DNA of 59,952 bases from Kordia sp. (GTDB lineage: Bacteria; Bacteroidota; Bacteroidia; Flavobacteriales; Flavobacteriaceae), in contig NVVR01000018.1 in assembly GCA_002733415.1 (NCBI GenBank), forward strand, positions 1 to 59,952. The letters run 5' to 3'. Of this stretch, positions 25,068 through 34,748 are shown in pieces. Position 1 is the stretch's first letter. Each line of letters starts with the position of its first letter. The translations under genes were made by a program, and so were the position numbers. Under the pieces are notes generated by a model, which was not told the DNA's origin, did not search any database, and was given only the letters and a program-made list of their open reading frames with translations.

Positions 25068-26969
25068 ATGATTAAAAGATTTCTTTTTCTAATTGTTATT
25101 GGAGTTCAATTCTCTTATGGGCAAGAGAATTATAAGGTGAATTTAATTCCAGAAGAACTTAAGGAGGGTGCTAATGCTATAATTAGATCTCATGATACGT
25201 CAGTAGAGATAATCGCTTTTGATAACATGATTATTACCCAGCATAGGGTTATAACTGTTTTGAATAGATTTGGTGACCAACATGTAAATACCTATGAACA
25301 TTATGATGATTCAAGAAGGATACAAAAGTTGTCGGTTTTAGTGTTGGATGCAAAAGGAAATTTAATTAAAAAGTATAAAAAATCAGAATTTAATGACGTG
25401 AGTGCGGTTTCGAATGGACAGTTGTATATGGATAATAGGGTAAAACACCTTCGATATCACCCAATATCATATCCGTATACAATAATTTTTCAGTCAACTG
25501 TAAAAGAAAAATCTACCGCTTTTTTAAATAACTGGAGTCCGATAGAAGGGTATTATGTTGGTTTAGAGCGGTCTACTTATAAACTGGTAAATCGTACAAA
25601 TTCTAAATATAAGTTTAAAGGATATAATTTAGAGAATTATGATTTTAAACTAGATGATAAAGGGAGTGAATTAAATTTCTCTGCTGAAAATTTAAAAGCA
25701 GTAGAAAGAGAAAATTTATCGCCAGATTTCTCAACAATGATGCCTTGGGTTCGTTTTGCGTTAAATGATTTTGAATTGAAAGGGGTAGTTGGTAATGGGA
25801 GTAGTTGGAAAGAATTTGGTTTGTGGCAATACAATGATTTATTAGCTAATAGAGATGTAATTGATGACTTTACAAAGAATAAAATAACTCAATTAATAGC
25901 CGATGCTCCATCAGAAAAAGAAAAAATTAAACGTATTTATAATTATGTTCAAAATAATACAAGGTATGTTGGAGTACAATTAGGTATTGGTGGTTGGCAG
26001 CCTATAGAAGCAAAAGAAGTAGATAGAGTAAAATACGGTGATTGTAAAGGGTTAACAAACTATACAAAAGCATTGCTTAAGTCTCAAGGGATTGAGGCTT
26101 TTTACACCTTAGTTTTTACAGGTAAAAGTAAAAAGAGTATAGATAGTGATTTTGCATCAATACAAGGGAATCATGCTTTTTTGTGTGTGCCTCATCAAGA
26201 TGATTATATTTGGTTAGAATGTACAAGTCAAACAATACCATTTGGTTTTTTAGGAGCTTCAACAGACGATAGGGATGTGTTAGTGATTACGCCAGAAGGA
26301 GGGGAAATTGTCCATACGCCAATATATGATGAGTCATTTAATACATTTGACGCAGATGTAAATATTATATTAAATAGCTCGGGTGGTTTTATAGCTAATT
26401 ATAACAGTACATCTAAAGGTGTTCAATATGATCAGCAATCATATAAATTGAGAATGCAATCTGGTGAATTAATAGAGAGATATTCAGCTATTTGGAATTA
26501 CTTAAACGGGTTTACAATAGTTAATAAAGAATTGACTGTTGATAAAGATAAAGTTACATTGCATGAAAAATTAAATATTTCAGTAAGTAGTTATGTTGCA
26601 AAAGTTGGTGATAAGTTACTGGTGCCAATTAATCCTTTTAATAGAGTAACTAAGGTGCCAATAAAATATTTAGATAGAAAATCACCTTTTGAAACGGATA
26701 GATCTTTTTCAGACACAGATTCATATGAATTTCAAGTGCCTGAAGAATTTACTATAGCGTCACTACCAGAAGATTATTTGATTAATAGTGAATTTGGTTC
26801 GTATAAAATTACTATTAAAAAAATAGAAGGAAATAAAATTAAGTATATAAGAGAATTAACCTTAAAAGAAGGGGTGTTTCCGAAAGAGAAATATAAGTCA
26901 TATAGGGATTTTATAAAAAAAATAGCAAAAAAAGACAAATCAAAATTCATACTAACTAAGCAATCTTAA
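25068..26969 (+). CDS. DUF3857/transglutaminase-like exported protein
   Basis: A 633-residue protein with a signal peptide (1-19, ending F-S-Y-G-Q). The DUF3857 beta domain covers about 25-215. The transglutaminase-like domain (about 270-400) keeps Cys326 in K-Y-G-D-C-K-G and His369 in Q-G-N-H-A; the third position reads W-L-E-C, Glu384 instead of the usual Asp. The C-terminal 200 residues are a DUF2569/DUF3858-like beta region. The active site appears largely intact. It is followed after 3 bases by a paralogue, so the two are almost certainly cotranscribed. The substrate is unknown. Confidence 0.88.
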   Translation: MIKRFLFLIVIGVQFSYGQENYKVNLIPEELKEGANAIIRSHDTSVEIIAFDNMIITQHRVITVLNRFGDQHVNTYEHYDDSRRIQKLSVLVLDAKGNLIKKYKKSEFNDVSAVSNGQLYMDNRVKHLRYHPISYPYTIIFQSTVKEKSTAFLNNWSPIEGYYVGLERSTYKLVNRTNSKYKFKGYNLENYDFKLDDKGSELNFSAENLKAVERENLSPDFSTMMPWVRFALNDFELKGVVGNGSSWKEFGLWQYNDLLANRDVIDDFTKNKITQLIADAPSEKEKIKRIYNYVQNNTRYVGVQLGIGGWQPIEAKEVDRVKYGDCKGLTNYTKALLKSQGIEAFYTLVFTGKSKKSIDSDFASIQGNHAFLCVPHQDDYIWLECTSQTIPFGFLGASTDDRDVLVITPEGGEIVHTPIYDESFNTFDADVNIILNSSGGFIANYNSTSKGVQYDQQSYKLRMQSGELIERYSAIWNYLNGFTIVNKELTVDKDKVTLHEKLNISVSSYVAKVGDKLLVPINPFNRVTKVPIKYLDRKSPFETDRSFSDTDSYEFQVPEEFTIASLPEDYLINSEFGSYKITIKKIEGNKIKYIRELTLKEGVFPKEKYKSYRDFIKKIAKKDKSKFILTKQS

Positions 26970-26972
26970 AAA

Positions 26973-28988
26973 ATGAAAAGAGTATTATTAATTATATTGT
27001 TGCAATTGGGGCTAACATCAATATGTGCACAAAATTATAAATTCGGCAAGGTTTCGAAAGAAGAACTACAAGAGAAATTCAATCCAGCAGATTCTTCAGC
27101 AAATGCAACAGTATTATACTCAAGTGAAAAAATTGAATACGAGTATGACAACGAAGTAGGTTTTTATGTGATTAAAGATATTCATAAAAGAATTAAGATA
27201 TATAATAAAGAAGGATTAGAATGGGCTAAGCATGCTGTAAGGATGTATGACAAATCAAGCGCTCTAAAAGAGAACCTAAGTGCTTTGAGAGGGATTACTT
27301 ATAATTTGATAAATGGAGAGGTTAAGGAGCAAAAGTTGAAAAAGGATGGGATTTTTAAAGAAAAGGAAAATGAATATTGGAAAAAAACAACTTTCACACT
27401 CCCTAGCGTTACAGTTGGAAGTGTGATTGAGTTCAAGTATGTGGTAAAGTCATATTATGCATCAAAACTAGACGATGTATTGTTACAAGAATTGATACCA
27501 ATAAAAAAATTAGTTTATCAAGTGACGATTCCAGAGTATTATAACTTTAAATTACATCCTAACCTTAAAAGTAATTTAAATCCAAAGATAGATTATGATA
27601 GTTCAAGCAAAGAAATAATAGTGAAATGGAGGGATAAACGCCCTGGCCCCGGTGGGATTATAAGAAAACATGAGAGCTTACTTGATTACAGTGAAAAAAT
27701 AATTAGAGTTAATGAAGAAAATATTCCTGGTTTGAAAAAAGAAATATATGTAGCTAACTTAAATAACTATAAATCAAAGCTTTCTTTTGAGTTAGTTTCA
27801 ACAAAATCTTTTGGTTCAAAAATCACAAACTATGCAAACAATTGGAATTCAGTCGTTGAAAAAATATATAAATCAGAAAATTTTGGTGAGCAATTAATAA
27901 AAAACGATTACTTTAAGAAAGATGTTGATGTATTATTACAGTCCTTAAAAGCTAATTCAGATAAAATTACTGCAATCTACAATAGTGTTAAATCAAAAGT
28001 GAAATGGAATGATTTCATAGGTATTTACACAGATAATGGGGTTAAAAAAGCGTATAATAGCGGAGTAGGAAACGTAGCAGACATAAATTTAATGTTAATA
28101 TCGATGCTTCGCTATGCAGGAGTTAACGCAAATCCGATATTAATTTCAACTAAATCTAATGGAATACCATTGTTTCCAACTAGACAAGGCTTTAACTATG
28201 TGCTTTGCGGAGTTGAAATTAATAATGAAATTATATTATTGGATGCAACAGAGGAGAACACAACAGTTAATATAGTTCCTGAAAGAGTGTTAAATTGGCA
28301 AGGAAGAATGATTAGAGCTAATGGAAGCTCTAATTGGGTAGATTTATATCCAAAGAAAAATTCAAACAATACAACAATGATTTCTACTACATTAAATGAT
28401 GATTTATTTTTTACAGGAAAAATGCGTAATCAGCAAACAGATTATTATGCTTATGAATATAGGAATGAATATGTAGGAGTTGAAAGTGAATCTCTGATGC
28501 GGGATTTGTCAAAAGATAAGGGAGAACTTCAGATAGCGGATTTAGAGGTTAAAAATGTTCTAGAATTGGGAAAGCCTGTTCAGCAAGTATATAATTTTAC
28601 TTATGAAGATGGTGTAGAAGAAATTGGTTCTGAAGTTTATGTTTCACCAATGTTGTTTTTAACACAAGAAGATAATGTTTTTAATAAAGAAGATAGAAGT
28701 TATCCTATTGATTTTAGTTTTCCAAGAAGTAATAAAAATATAATTAACTTGACTATTCCAAATGGATATAAAGTGAAGTCAATTCCAGAGAGTGTAAAGT
28801 TGGTAATGTCAGATGGAGTAGGAGAGTATAGTTATTTAGTGAAACAAATGGGGAATACAATTCAAGTATCAGAAGCATTAAAAATTAATTTCCCAATTAT
28901 AGCTGTAATGTATTATCCTGAGTTAAGAGAAGTATATAAGAAAATGATAGAGAAAAACGGAGAGAAAATAGTATTGGAAAAAATATAA
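26973..28988 (+). CDS. DUF3857 protein with degenerate transglutaminase domain
   Basis: A 671-residue protein with a signal peptide (ending S-I-C-A-Q, residue 20). The DUF3857 region covers about 45-270 and the transglutaminase-like region about 330-440. At the catalytic cysteine position stands Val368 (G-N-V-A-D-I-N-L), and at the histidine position Tyr409 (F-N-Y-V); only the Asp (Asp424 in L-L-D-A-T) remains. It therefore looks like a non-catalytic partner of the protein encoded just upstream. This reading rests on aligning the two by eye. Confidence 0.88.
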   Translation: MKRVLLIILLQLGLTSICAQNYKFGKVSKEELQEKFNPADSSANATVLYSSEKIEYEYDNEVGFYVIKDIHKRIKIYNKEGLEWAKHAVRMYDKSSALKENLSALRGITYNLINGEVKEQKLKKDGIFKEKENEYWKKTTFTLPSVTVGSVIEFKYVVKSYYASKLDDVLLQELIPIKKLVYQVTIPEYYNFKLHPNLKSNLNPKIDYDSSSKEIIVKWRDKRPGPGGIIRKHESLLDYSEKIIRVNEENIPGLKKEIYVANLNNYKSKLSFELVSTKSFGSKITNYANNWNSVVEKIYKSENFGEQLIKNDYFKKDVDVLLQSLKANSDKITAIYNSVKSKVKWNDFIGIYTDNGVKKAYNSGVGNVADINLMLISMLRYAGVNANPILISTKSNGIPLFPTRQGFNYVLCGVEINNEIILLDATEENTTVNIVPERVLNWQGRMIRANGSSNWVDLYPKKNSNNTTMISTTLNDDLFFTGKMRNQQTDYYAYEYRNEYVGVESESLMRDLSKDKGELQIADLEVKNVLELGKPVQQVYNFTYEDGVEEIGSEVYVSPMLFLTQEDNVFNKEDRSYPIDFSFPRSNKNIINLTIPNGYKVKSIPESVKLVMSDGVGEYSYLVKQMGNTIQVSEALKINFPIIAVMYYPELREVYKKMIEKNGEKIVLEKI

Positions 28989-28991
28989 TTT

Positions 28992-29318
28992 ATGGACATT
29001 AAAAACGCACAGCTAGAAGTAGATAACTGGATTAAAAACCATGGAGTTCGTTATTTTAATGAGCTTACTAATATGGCGCAACTTACGGAAGAAGTAGGAG
29101 AGGTAGCTAGAATTATTGCGCGTCGTTATGGTGAACAAAGTGAAAAGGAAAGCGACAAGGATAAAGACTTAGGGGAGGAATTAGCCGATGTCATGTTTGT
29201 AGTATTGTGTTTGGCAAATCAAACAGGAATTAATTTACAAGAAGCCTTTGATAAAAAGCTAGATATCAAAACCAAGCGTGATCATGATAGACATCATAAT
29301 AATGAAAAATTAAAGTAA
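28992..29318 (+). CDS. MazG-like nucleotide pyrophosphohydrolase
   Basis: A 108-residue all-alpha NTP pyrophosphohydrolase. The metal motifs are E-E-V-G-E-V near 33-38 and E-E-L-A-D-V-M near 65-71, the E-x-x-E...E-x-x-D pattern of the MazG fold. It probably hydrolyses non-canonical nucleoside triphosphates. It starts 3 bases after the DUF3857 gene and overlaps the next gene by one base, inside a tightly packed run leading to aroA. Confidence 0.92.
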   Translation: MDIKNAQLEVDNWIKNHGVRYFNELTNMAQLTEEVGEVARIIARRYGEQSEKESDKDKDLGEELADVMFVVLCLANQTGINLQEAFDKKLDIKTKRDHDRHHNNEKLK

Positions 29319-29554
29319 TGAATAATAAATTAGCAAATACATCGCTCCTTAAACTTGGTGCACGGTTTTCTGTAGTTTTTTTTATAGTAGCAGTGATTAT
29401 AAAAGTGTTTTTAAGTGTTATTAGTAAAGATTTTTCTGAGTATGTGAAAACACCAGAATTCAGAAATTATATTATTGTTTTAGCATTATTTTCTTTGGTT
29501 TATGGCTTTTTAATGGCTCATTTTCAATTGAAAAAACATAAAAAAAGTAACTAA
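29318..29554 (+). CDS. Small membrane protein, two predicted helices
   Basis: A 78-residue protein with hydrophobic segments at about 15-35 and 49-68 and a basic tail (K-K-H-K-K-S-N). Its ATG shares an A with the stop of the MazG-like gene, so translation is coupled. It sits directly before aroA. No function recognised. Confidence 0.75.
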   Translation: MNNKLANTSLLKLGARFSVVFFIVAVIIKVFLSVISKDFSEYVKTPEFRNYIIVLALFSLVYGFLMAHFQLKKHKKSN

Positions 29555-29560
29555 TAAAAG

Positions 29561-29593
29561 TTCCTTCTCCTAGTGAGAAGGTTAGGGTGAGGG
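29561..29593. repeat. Dispersed-type element upstream of aroA
   Basis: A CCTTCTC/GAGAAGG hairpin (29563-29569 with 29575-29581) followed by TTAGGGTGAGGGA. It resembles a common bacterial intergenic element (CCTCTCC...GGAGAGG-TTAGGGTGAGG). It ends directly at the aroA start codon, so it forms its 5' leader. Confidence 0.55.
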
Positions 29594-29594
29594 A

Positions 29595-30839
29595 ATGAAT
29601 ATACAACTTCAAAAATCAAAAATAAACAGCCAACAATCAGTAATACAAATTACTGGTTCTAAATCTGAGTCGAACAGGTTATTAATTCTTCAGGCGCTGT
29701 TTGAAGGATTAGAAATTGAAAACCTTTCAAATTCTGATGATACTCAAGTATTGCAAAAAGCGTTACAATCCTCTTCTGATATTATTGATATTCATCATGC
29801 AGGAACAGCAATGCGATTTTTAACAGCGTATTTATCAATTCAAAAAAACCGTGAAATTGTACTTACAGGTTCTTCAAGAATGAAAGAGCGTCCCATAGGT
29901 GTTTTAGTTGACGCCTTAAGAATGCTAGGAGCGGATATTAGCTATGAAGAAAATGAAGGTTTTCCTCCTTTACGGATTAAAGGAAAACAGTTATTGAAAT
30001 CAGAAGTTAGTCTAAAGGCAAATGTCTCTAGTCAGTATATATCCGCATTGTTGCTAATAGGTTCTGTGTTAGAAAAAGGCTTGACGATTTCTCTAGAGGG
30101 AAAAATAACTTCTGTGCCATATATCAATATGACTCTAAATTTATTAAATGAAATAGGAGTAAAAACGTCTTTCGAAGGAAATGTAATTAAAGTGCTTCCT
30201 AAAATTCAGAACTCAGAACTCAGAATTCAGAATTCGGTTATTGTTGAGTCCGATTGGAGTTCAGCTTCTTATTTTTATAGTTTAATCGCATTGTCAGAAA
30301 TAGGAACCTCAATAGCACTTTCTTCTTATAAAGAAACGTCATTACAAGGAGATTCAGCTTTGGTAGAGATATATGAAGAGTTTGGAGTAGAGACAACTTT
30401 TGAAGAGCATAGTATAGTGCTTAGGAAGTCATCAATCGTCAATGGGCGATCACCAGTTAAATTAGAGTTGAATAATTCGCCAGATATTGCACAAACGATA
30501 GCAGTCACTTCTTTTGGCTTAGGAATATCATGTGATTTGTACGGGTTACATACCCTAAAAATAAAAGAAACTGATCGGCTAGAAGCGTTAAAGGTTGAAT
30601 TAGAGAAACTTGGAGGGTCAGTATCGATTACTAATGAATCACTACATTTAAAAAAATCAAATTCAATTAAAACTAATGTGTCGATTGACACCTATCAAGA
30701 TCATAGAATGGCAATGGCTTTTGCGCCTTTAGCATTAAAAACAAGCTTAGAAATAAAACAAGCTGAGGTAGTTTCTAAATCTTTCCCATCTTTTTGGGAT
30801 GATTTAAAAACACTAGGGATTCAGATTAAAAAAATATAA
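29595..30839 (+). CDS. aroA: 3-phosphoshikimate 1-carboxyvinyltransferase (EPSP synthase)
   Basis: The sixth step of the shikimate pathway, joining phosphoenolpyruvate to shikimate-3-phosphate. It has 414 residues, near normal. Substrate residues are visible: K-S-E-S-N-R near 20, H-A-G-T-A-M-R-F-L near 75, S-S-Q-Y-I-S-A-L-L near 146, E-S-D-W-S-S-A-S-Y near 213 and L-K-I-K-E-T-D-R-L near 318. The stretch at about residues 203-213 is encoded by four TCAGAAY heptamers and replaces a normally variable loop. It is in the same direction as the MazG-like and small membrane genes. Confidence 0.95.
   Translation: MNIQLQKSKINSQQSVIQITGSKSESNRLLILQALFEGLEIENLSNSDDTQVLQKALQSSSDIIDIHHAGTAMRFLTAYLSIQKNREIVLTGSSRMKERPIGVLVDALRMLGADISYEENEGFPPLRIKGKQLLKSEVSLKANVSSQYISALLLIGSVLEKGLTISLEGKITSVPYINMTLNLLNEIGVKTSFEGNVIKVLPKIQNSELRIQNSVIVESDWSSASYFYSLIALSEIGTSIALSSYKETSLQGDSALVEIYEEFGVETTFEEHSIVLRKSSIVNGRSPVKLELNNSPDIAQTIAVTSFGLGISCDLYGLHTLKIKETDRLEALKVELEKLGGSVSITNESLHLKKSNSIKTNVSIDTYQDHRMAMAFAPLALKTSLEIKQAEVVSKSFPSFWDDLKTLGIQIKKI
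30206..30233. repeat. Four heptanucleotide repeats TCAGAAY inside aroA
   Basis: TCAGAAC twice then TCAGAAT twice, contiguous, translated as part of I-Q-N-S-E-L-R-I-Q-N-S. The unit length is not a multiple of three, so gain or loss of one unit would shift the aroA frame. Confidence 0.9.
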
Positions 30840-30995
30840 TTGCTCATTTACTTGACAACCCCTATGTTGAGATTGTATATTAGCACCCTAATTAAAGAAG
30901 TACATGAAACATTATTAGTAAATGAGTTAATTTTAATGAATGAAACTTATTTTATAATGTAGCATGTGACCGATTAAATCTAATAATAAACACAC

Positions 30996-32045
30996 ATGAA
31001 ATTATCACAATTCGAGTTTGAACTTCCTGAAGGATTATTATCAGAACATCCTGCAGAACACAGAGATGAGTCTCGTTTAATGGTTTTAAACAGAAAAGAA
31101 CAAACGATAGAGCATAAACAGTTTAAGGACTTGATCGATTATTTTGATGAAGATGATGTAATGGTGTTGAATAACACTAAAGTATTTCCTGCTCGTTTAT
31201 TCGGAAACAAAGAAAAAACAGGAGCAAGAATTGAAGTGTTTTTATTAAGAGAATTAAGTAAAGAACAGCGCTTATGGGATGTGTTGGTAGATCCGGCAAG
31301 AAAAATAAGAATTGGAAATAAATTATATTTTGGTGACGACGAAAGTTTAGTTGCTGAGGTTATTGACAATACAACTTCAAGAGGAAGAACATTGCGTTTT
31401 TTATATGACGGAGGGTATGATGAATTTAGAGAGAAATTAAACTCTTTAGGAGTTACACCATTGCCTAAGTACATTAAAAGAGACGTTGAACCTGAAGATA
31501 AGGAGAGATACCAAACAATTTATGCAAAGCATGAAGGAGCGGTAGCTGCGCCAACAGCAGGATTGCATTTTTCTAGACATTTGTTAAAGCGTTTAGAAAT
31601 AAAAGGAATCAATTTTGCAGAGGTTACTTTACATATTGGATTAGGAACATTTAACCCGGTAGAGGTAGAGGATTTATCAAAGCATAAAATGGATTCTGAA
31701 GAATTGTTAATTGATGAAAAAACTATTGAAATTATTAATGGAGCAAAAACAAGAAAAAGAAGAGTTTGCGCTGTTGGAACTACGGTAATGAGGGCTTTGG
31801 AAAGTGCAGTTTCTTCTGACAGAACATTAAATACTTTTGATGGTTGGACGAACAAGTACATTCACCCGCCACATGAATTCAGTATCGCTAACTGTATGAT
31901 TACAAATTTTCATACACCAAAATCAACATTATTGATGATGGTAGCTGCATTTGCTGATTATGATTTTGTAATGAAAGCATATGAAGAGGCAATTAAAGAA
32001 AAATATAACTTTTATTCATACGGTGACGCAATGTTAATTATATAA
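30996..32045 (+). CDS. queA: S-adenosylmethionine:tRNA ribosyltransferase-isomerase
   Basis: Makes epoxyqueuosine on tRNA anticodons by transferring the ribosyl part of SAM. It has 349 residues, the standard length. Family segments are P-A-R-L-F-G near 64, A-A-P-T-A-G-L-H-F near 183, L-H-I-G-L-G-T-F near 211, and [10 protein letters not shown] near 305. It lies about 150 bases after aroA and is followed by a terminator. Confidence 0.97.
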   Translation: MKLSQFEFELPEGLLSEHPAEHRDESRLMVLNRKEQTIEHKQFKDLIDYFDEDDVMVLNNTKVFPARLFGNKEKTGARIEVFLLRELSKEQRLWDVLVDPARKIRIGNKLYFGDDESLVAEVIDNTTSRGRTLRFLYDGGYDEFREKLNSLGVTPLPKYIKRDVEPEDKERYQTIYAKHEGAVAAPTAGLHFSRHLLKRLEIKGINFAEVTLHIGLGTFNPVEVEDLSKHKMDSEELLIDEKTIEIINGAKTRKRRVCAVGTTVMRALESAVSSDRTLNTFDGWTNKYIHPPHEFSIANCMITNFHTPKSTLLMMVAAFADYDFVMKAYEEAIKEKYNFYSYGDAMLII

Positions 32046-32068
32046 TTTAACATTGATTTAATACTATA

Positions 32069-32103
32069 AAAAGAGGATTCATTGCTACAATGAATCCTCT
32101 TTT
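32069..32103 (+). terminator. Intrinsic terminator after queA
   Basis: A perfect 15-base stem (32069-32083 with 32089-32103), loop GCTAC, T-rich tail. Confidence 0.88.
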
Positions 32104-32115
32104 GTTTATTCTTAT

Positions 32116-32123
32116 TACTTTTG
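32116..32123 (+). promoter_or_regulatory. Putative -7 element of rlmN
   Basis: TACTTTTG matches TAnnTTTG and lies 16 bases before the rlmN ATG, just after the queA terminator. No well-spaced -33 TTG was found. Confidence 0.4.
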
Positions 32124-32139
32124 CAGCATATATTTTTAT

Positions 32140-33183
32140 ATGAGTACTACTAAAAAAGACATCAGGAAATTATCTAAAGAAGAATTACGCACATTTTTTG
32201 TTGAAAATGGCGATAAGGCTTTTAGAGGAAATCAAGTATATGAATGGTTGTGGGGAAAGGGAGCACATGTTTTTGAAGACATGACAAACCTTTCGTTAGT
32301 TATTAGAGAAATGTTAGCAGCTAATTTTGTAATCAATCATATATCGGTTGATCAAATGCAACGTAGCTCGGACGGTACTATTAAGAATGCAGTAAGATTA
32401 CATGATGGTTTAATAGTAGAGTCGGTTTTAATACCTACTGCAACAAGAACTACTGCTTGTGTATCAAGTCAAGTAGGATGTAGTTTGGATTGTCAGTTTT
32501 GTGCAACTGCTCGTTTAAAACGTATGCGGAACCTAAACCCTGATGAAATTTACGATCAGGTATTGGCTATTGATAAAGAAAGTAGATTGTATTTCAATCG
32601 TCCATTATCCAATATCGTTTTTATGGGAATGGGAGAGCCTTTAATGAATTATAATAATGTCATTAAGGCAATTGACATGATTACCTCTACAGATGGCTTA
32701 GGGATGTCACCAAAACGTATTATTGTTTCTACATCTGGTGTTCCTAAAATGATTAAAAAGATGGCTGATGATGAGGTGAAATTCAAGTTAGCAGTTTCTT
32801 TACATTCAGCCATTGATGAGGTGCGTACTAAGATAATGCCGTTTAATGCAACTTTTCCGTTAGAAGATTTACGAGAAGCTTTAATGTATTGGTATGCGAA
32901 AACGAAGAGCAGGATTTCTTATGAATACATTGTTTGGAAAGGGATTAATGATAATCAAGAAGCGATTACTGCGTTATTGAAATTTTGTAGTTATGTCCCC
33001 TGTAAAGTTAATATTATAGAATACAATCCTATTGATGATGGAATTTTTCAACAAGCAGATAGAAGTATGGTTGATGAATATTTATATCAATTAGAAAAAA
33101 GTGGAATCCCAGCAACAGTTCGTCGTTCACGAGGAAAAGATATTGATGCAGCTTGTGGGCAATTGGCGAATAAAAAGCTATAA
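32140..33183 (+). CDS. rlmN: 23S rRNA/tRNA adenine C2-methyltransferase RlmN
   Basis: A radical-SAM methylase acting on A2503 of 23S rRNA and A37 of tRNA. It has 347 residues. The iron-sulfur cysteines are C114, C118 and C121 (C-S-L-D-C-Q-F-C). The resolving cysteine is in the C-terminal A-A-C-G-Q-L segment. Also visible are G-M-G-E-P-L and the S-L-H-S motif. It is followed 3 bases later by an SDR gene on the same transcript. Confidence 0.97.
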   Translation: MSTTKKDIRKLSKEELRTFFVENGDKAFRGNQVYEWLWGKGAHVFEDMTNLSLVIREMLAANFVINHISVDQMQRSSDGTIKNAVRLHDGLIVESVLIPTATRTTACVSSQVGCSLDCQFCATARLKRMRNLNPDEIYDQVLAIDKESRLYFNRPLSNIVFMGMGEPLMNYNNVIKAIDMITSTDGLGMSPKRIIVSTSGVPKMIKKMADDEVKFKLAVSLHSAIDEVRTKIMPFNATFPLEDLREALMYWYAKTKSRISYEYIVWKGINDNQEAITALLKFCSYVPCKVNIIEYNPIDDGIFQQADRSMVDEYLYQLEKSGIPATVRRSRGKDIDAACGQLANKKL

Positions 33184-33186
33184 CAT

Positions 33187-34737
33187 ATGACGCAATTTAA
33201 TGAAGAGGTGAATGCAGAAGTGAGTAATGAAGATATTGAAAAATGCATTGCTATTTTAGAAAGATTATCTGAAAATACCAATCAAGTATTTGATCTTCCT
33301 GAAGAAAAACGAATCGCTTTAATGAAAGCTGCTGGAATGCTTTCTCGACCAAATAGAGATAAGTTTCAGCAAAGGCGAAAAGATGCAAAAAAGGCTGCTA
33401 AACGTAAAATGATTGAACGTGATAAGCATGTGCGAAAGAAAACAGGTATCCGTAGTGCTCGTGAAGCAACAGTTTTTATTGCACCAACGCTTTTAGAAAT
33501 TCCTAAAGATCAGGAAATAGGAGAATTAGAATCTCCGAGAAACTGTTATGTGTGTAAAACAGTGTATACTAAAATGCATCATTTTTATGATACCATGTGT
33601 CCTGAATGTGCTGATTTCAACTATGCTAAACGTTTTCAGACAGCTGATTTAACAGGGCAAGTAGCGGTTGTAACAGGTTCTAGATTAAAAATAGGATATC
33701 ATATTGTATTGATACTATTGCGTTCAGGAGCAACGGTTGTTGCTACAACACGTTTCCCTGTAGATTCAGCATTACGTTATTCTAAAGAACCAGATTTTTT
33801 GGAATGGGGACATCGACTTAAAATTCATGGGTTAGATTTACGTCATATACCAAGTGTTGAGATTTTCTGTAACTTCATTGAACAACAATATGATAGGTTG
33901 GATATTTTAATCAATAATGCAGCGCAAACAGTGCGTAGGCCTGCGGGGTTCTATCAGCATTTAATGAATAAAGAAGAAAAACCTATTGAATCATTACCTC
34001 AATATGTACAAGAGTTGTTAGCAGATCATAATTCATGTTTACAGGAGTTAGAGGAATTAACTACTAATGCAGTGGCTGACAAAAATAATACATTACCAGT
34101 TTCATGGCATGGACCTGAACCTGGGATAGGAATAAGATCATCAGCTAAATTGTCGCAAATACCATATAGTTTTGACAATTCCTTACAAACAAGTGAGGTT
34201 TTTCCAGAAGGAGAATTAGATGCTGACTTACAACAGGTTGATTTACGAAAAACAAATAGTTGGCGTTTGAAACTTGGAGAAATTGAAACTACTGAGATGA
34301 TTGAAGTACAATTGGTAAATGCAGTAGCGCCATTTGTATTATGTAATCGCTTGTCAAATTTAATGCGTAGTGTGAACACGGGAAAGAAACATATTATAAA
34401 TGTTTCTGCTATGGAAGGGAAGTTTCACAGGTTTTATAAAGAAGATCGTCATCCGCATACCAATATGGCTAAAGCAGCCTTAAATATGATGACACATACT
34501 TCAGCACTAGATTTTGCTAAAGACGGAGTATTCATGAATGCAGTGGATACTGGTTGGGTAACTGATGAAGATCCTGCAGAGTTATCGAAACATAAAGTTG
34601 ATGTACATGATTTCCAACCACCTTTAGATATTGTTGATGGAGCTGCTAGAGTATTAGATCCGTTAATAGATGGAATTAATACAGGCAAACATTGGTGTGG
34701 TAAATTTTTGAAAGATTACCATCCGATAGATTGGTAG
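33187..34737 (+). CDS. Atypical short-chain dehydrogenase/reductase with N-terminal four-cysteine motif
   Basis: A 516-residue protein. Residues 1-115 are charged and helical. C120-x2-C123 and C138-x2-C141 could bind zinc. The Rossmann domain begins at about 157 with [12 protein letters not shown], where the usual central glycine of TGxxxGxG is Lys. The NNAA motif is intact at 243-246. A long insertion (about 255-365) separates it from N-V-S-A-M-E-G. The catalytic Y-x-x-x-K position reads T-N-M-A-K: the lysine is kept but the tyrosine is Thr. It belongs to a family of long bacterial SDR proteins annotated only as oxidoreductases; it may be non-catalytic or use other chemistry. It starts 3 bases after rlmN. 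Confidence 0.82.
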   Translation: MTQFNEEVNAEVSNEDIEKCIAILERLSENTNQVFDLPEEKRIALMKAAGMLSRPNRDKFQQRRKDAKKAAKRKMIERDKHVRKKTGIRSAREATVFIAPTLLEIPKDQEIGELESPRNCYVCKTVYTKMHHFYDTMCPECADFNYAKRFQTADLTGQVAVVTGSRLKIGYHIVLILLRSGATVVATTRFPVDSALRYSKEPDFLEWGHRLKIHGLDLRHIPSVEIFCNFIEQQYDRLDILINNAAQTVRRPAGFYQHLMNKEEKPIESLPQYVQELLADHNSCLQELEELTTNAVADKNNTLPVSWHGPEPGIGIRSSAKLSQIPYSFDNSLQTSEVFPEGELDADLQQVDLRKTNSWRLKLGEIETTEMIEVQLVNAVAPFVLCNRLSNLMRSVNTGKKHIINVSAMEGKFHRFYKEDRHPHTNMAKAALNMMTHTSALDFAKDGVFMNAVDTGWVTDEDPAELSKHKVDVHDFQPPLDIVDGAARVLDPLIDGINTGKHWCGKFLKDYHPIDW

Positions 34738-34748
34738 GAAAATAACAT

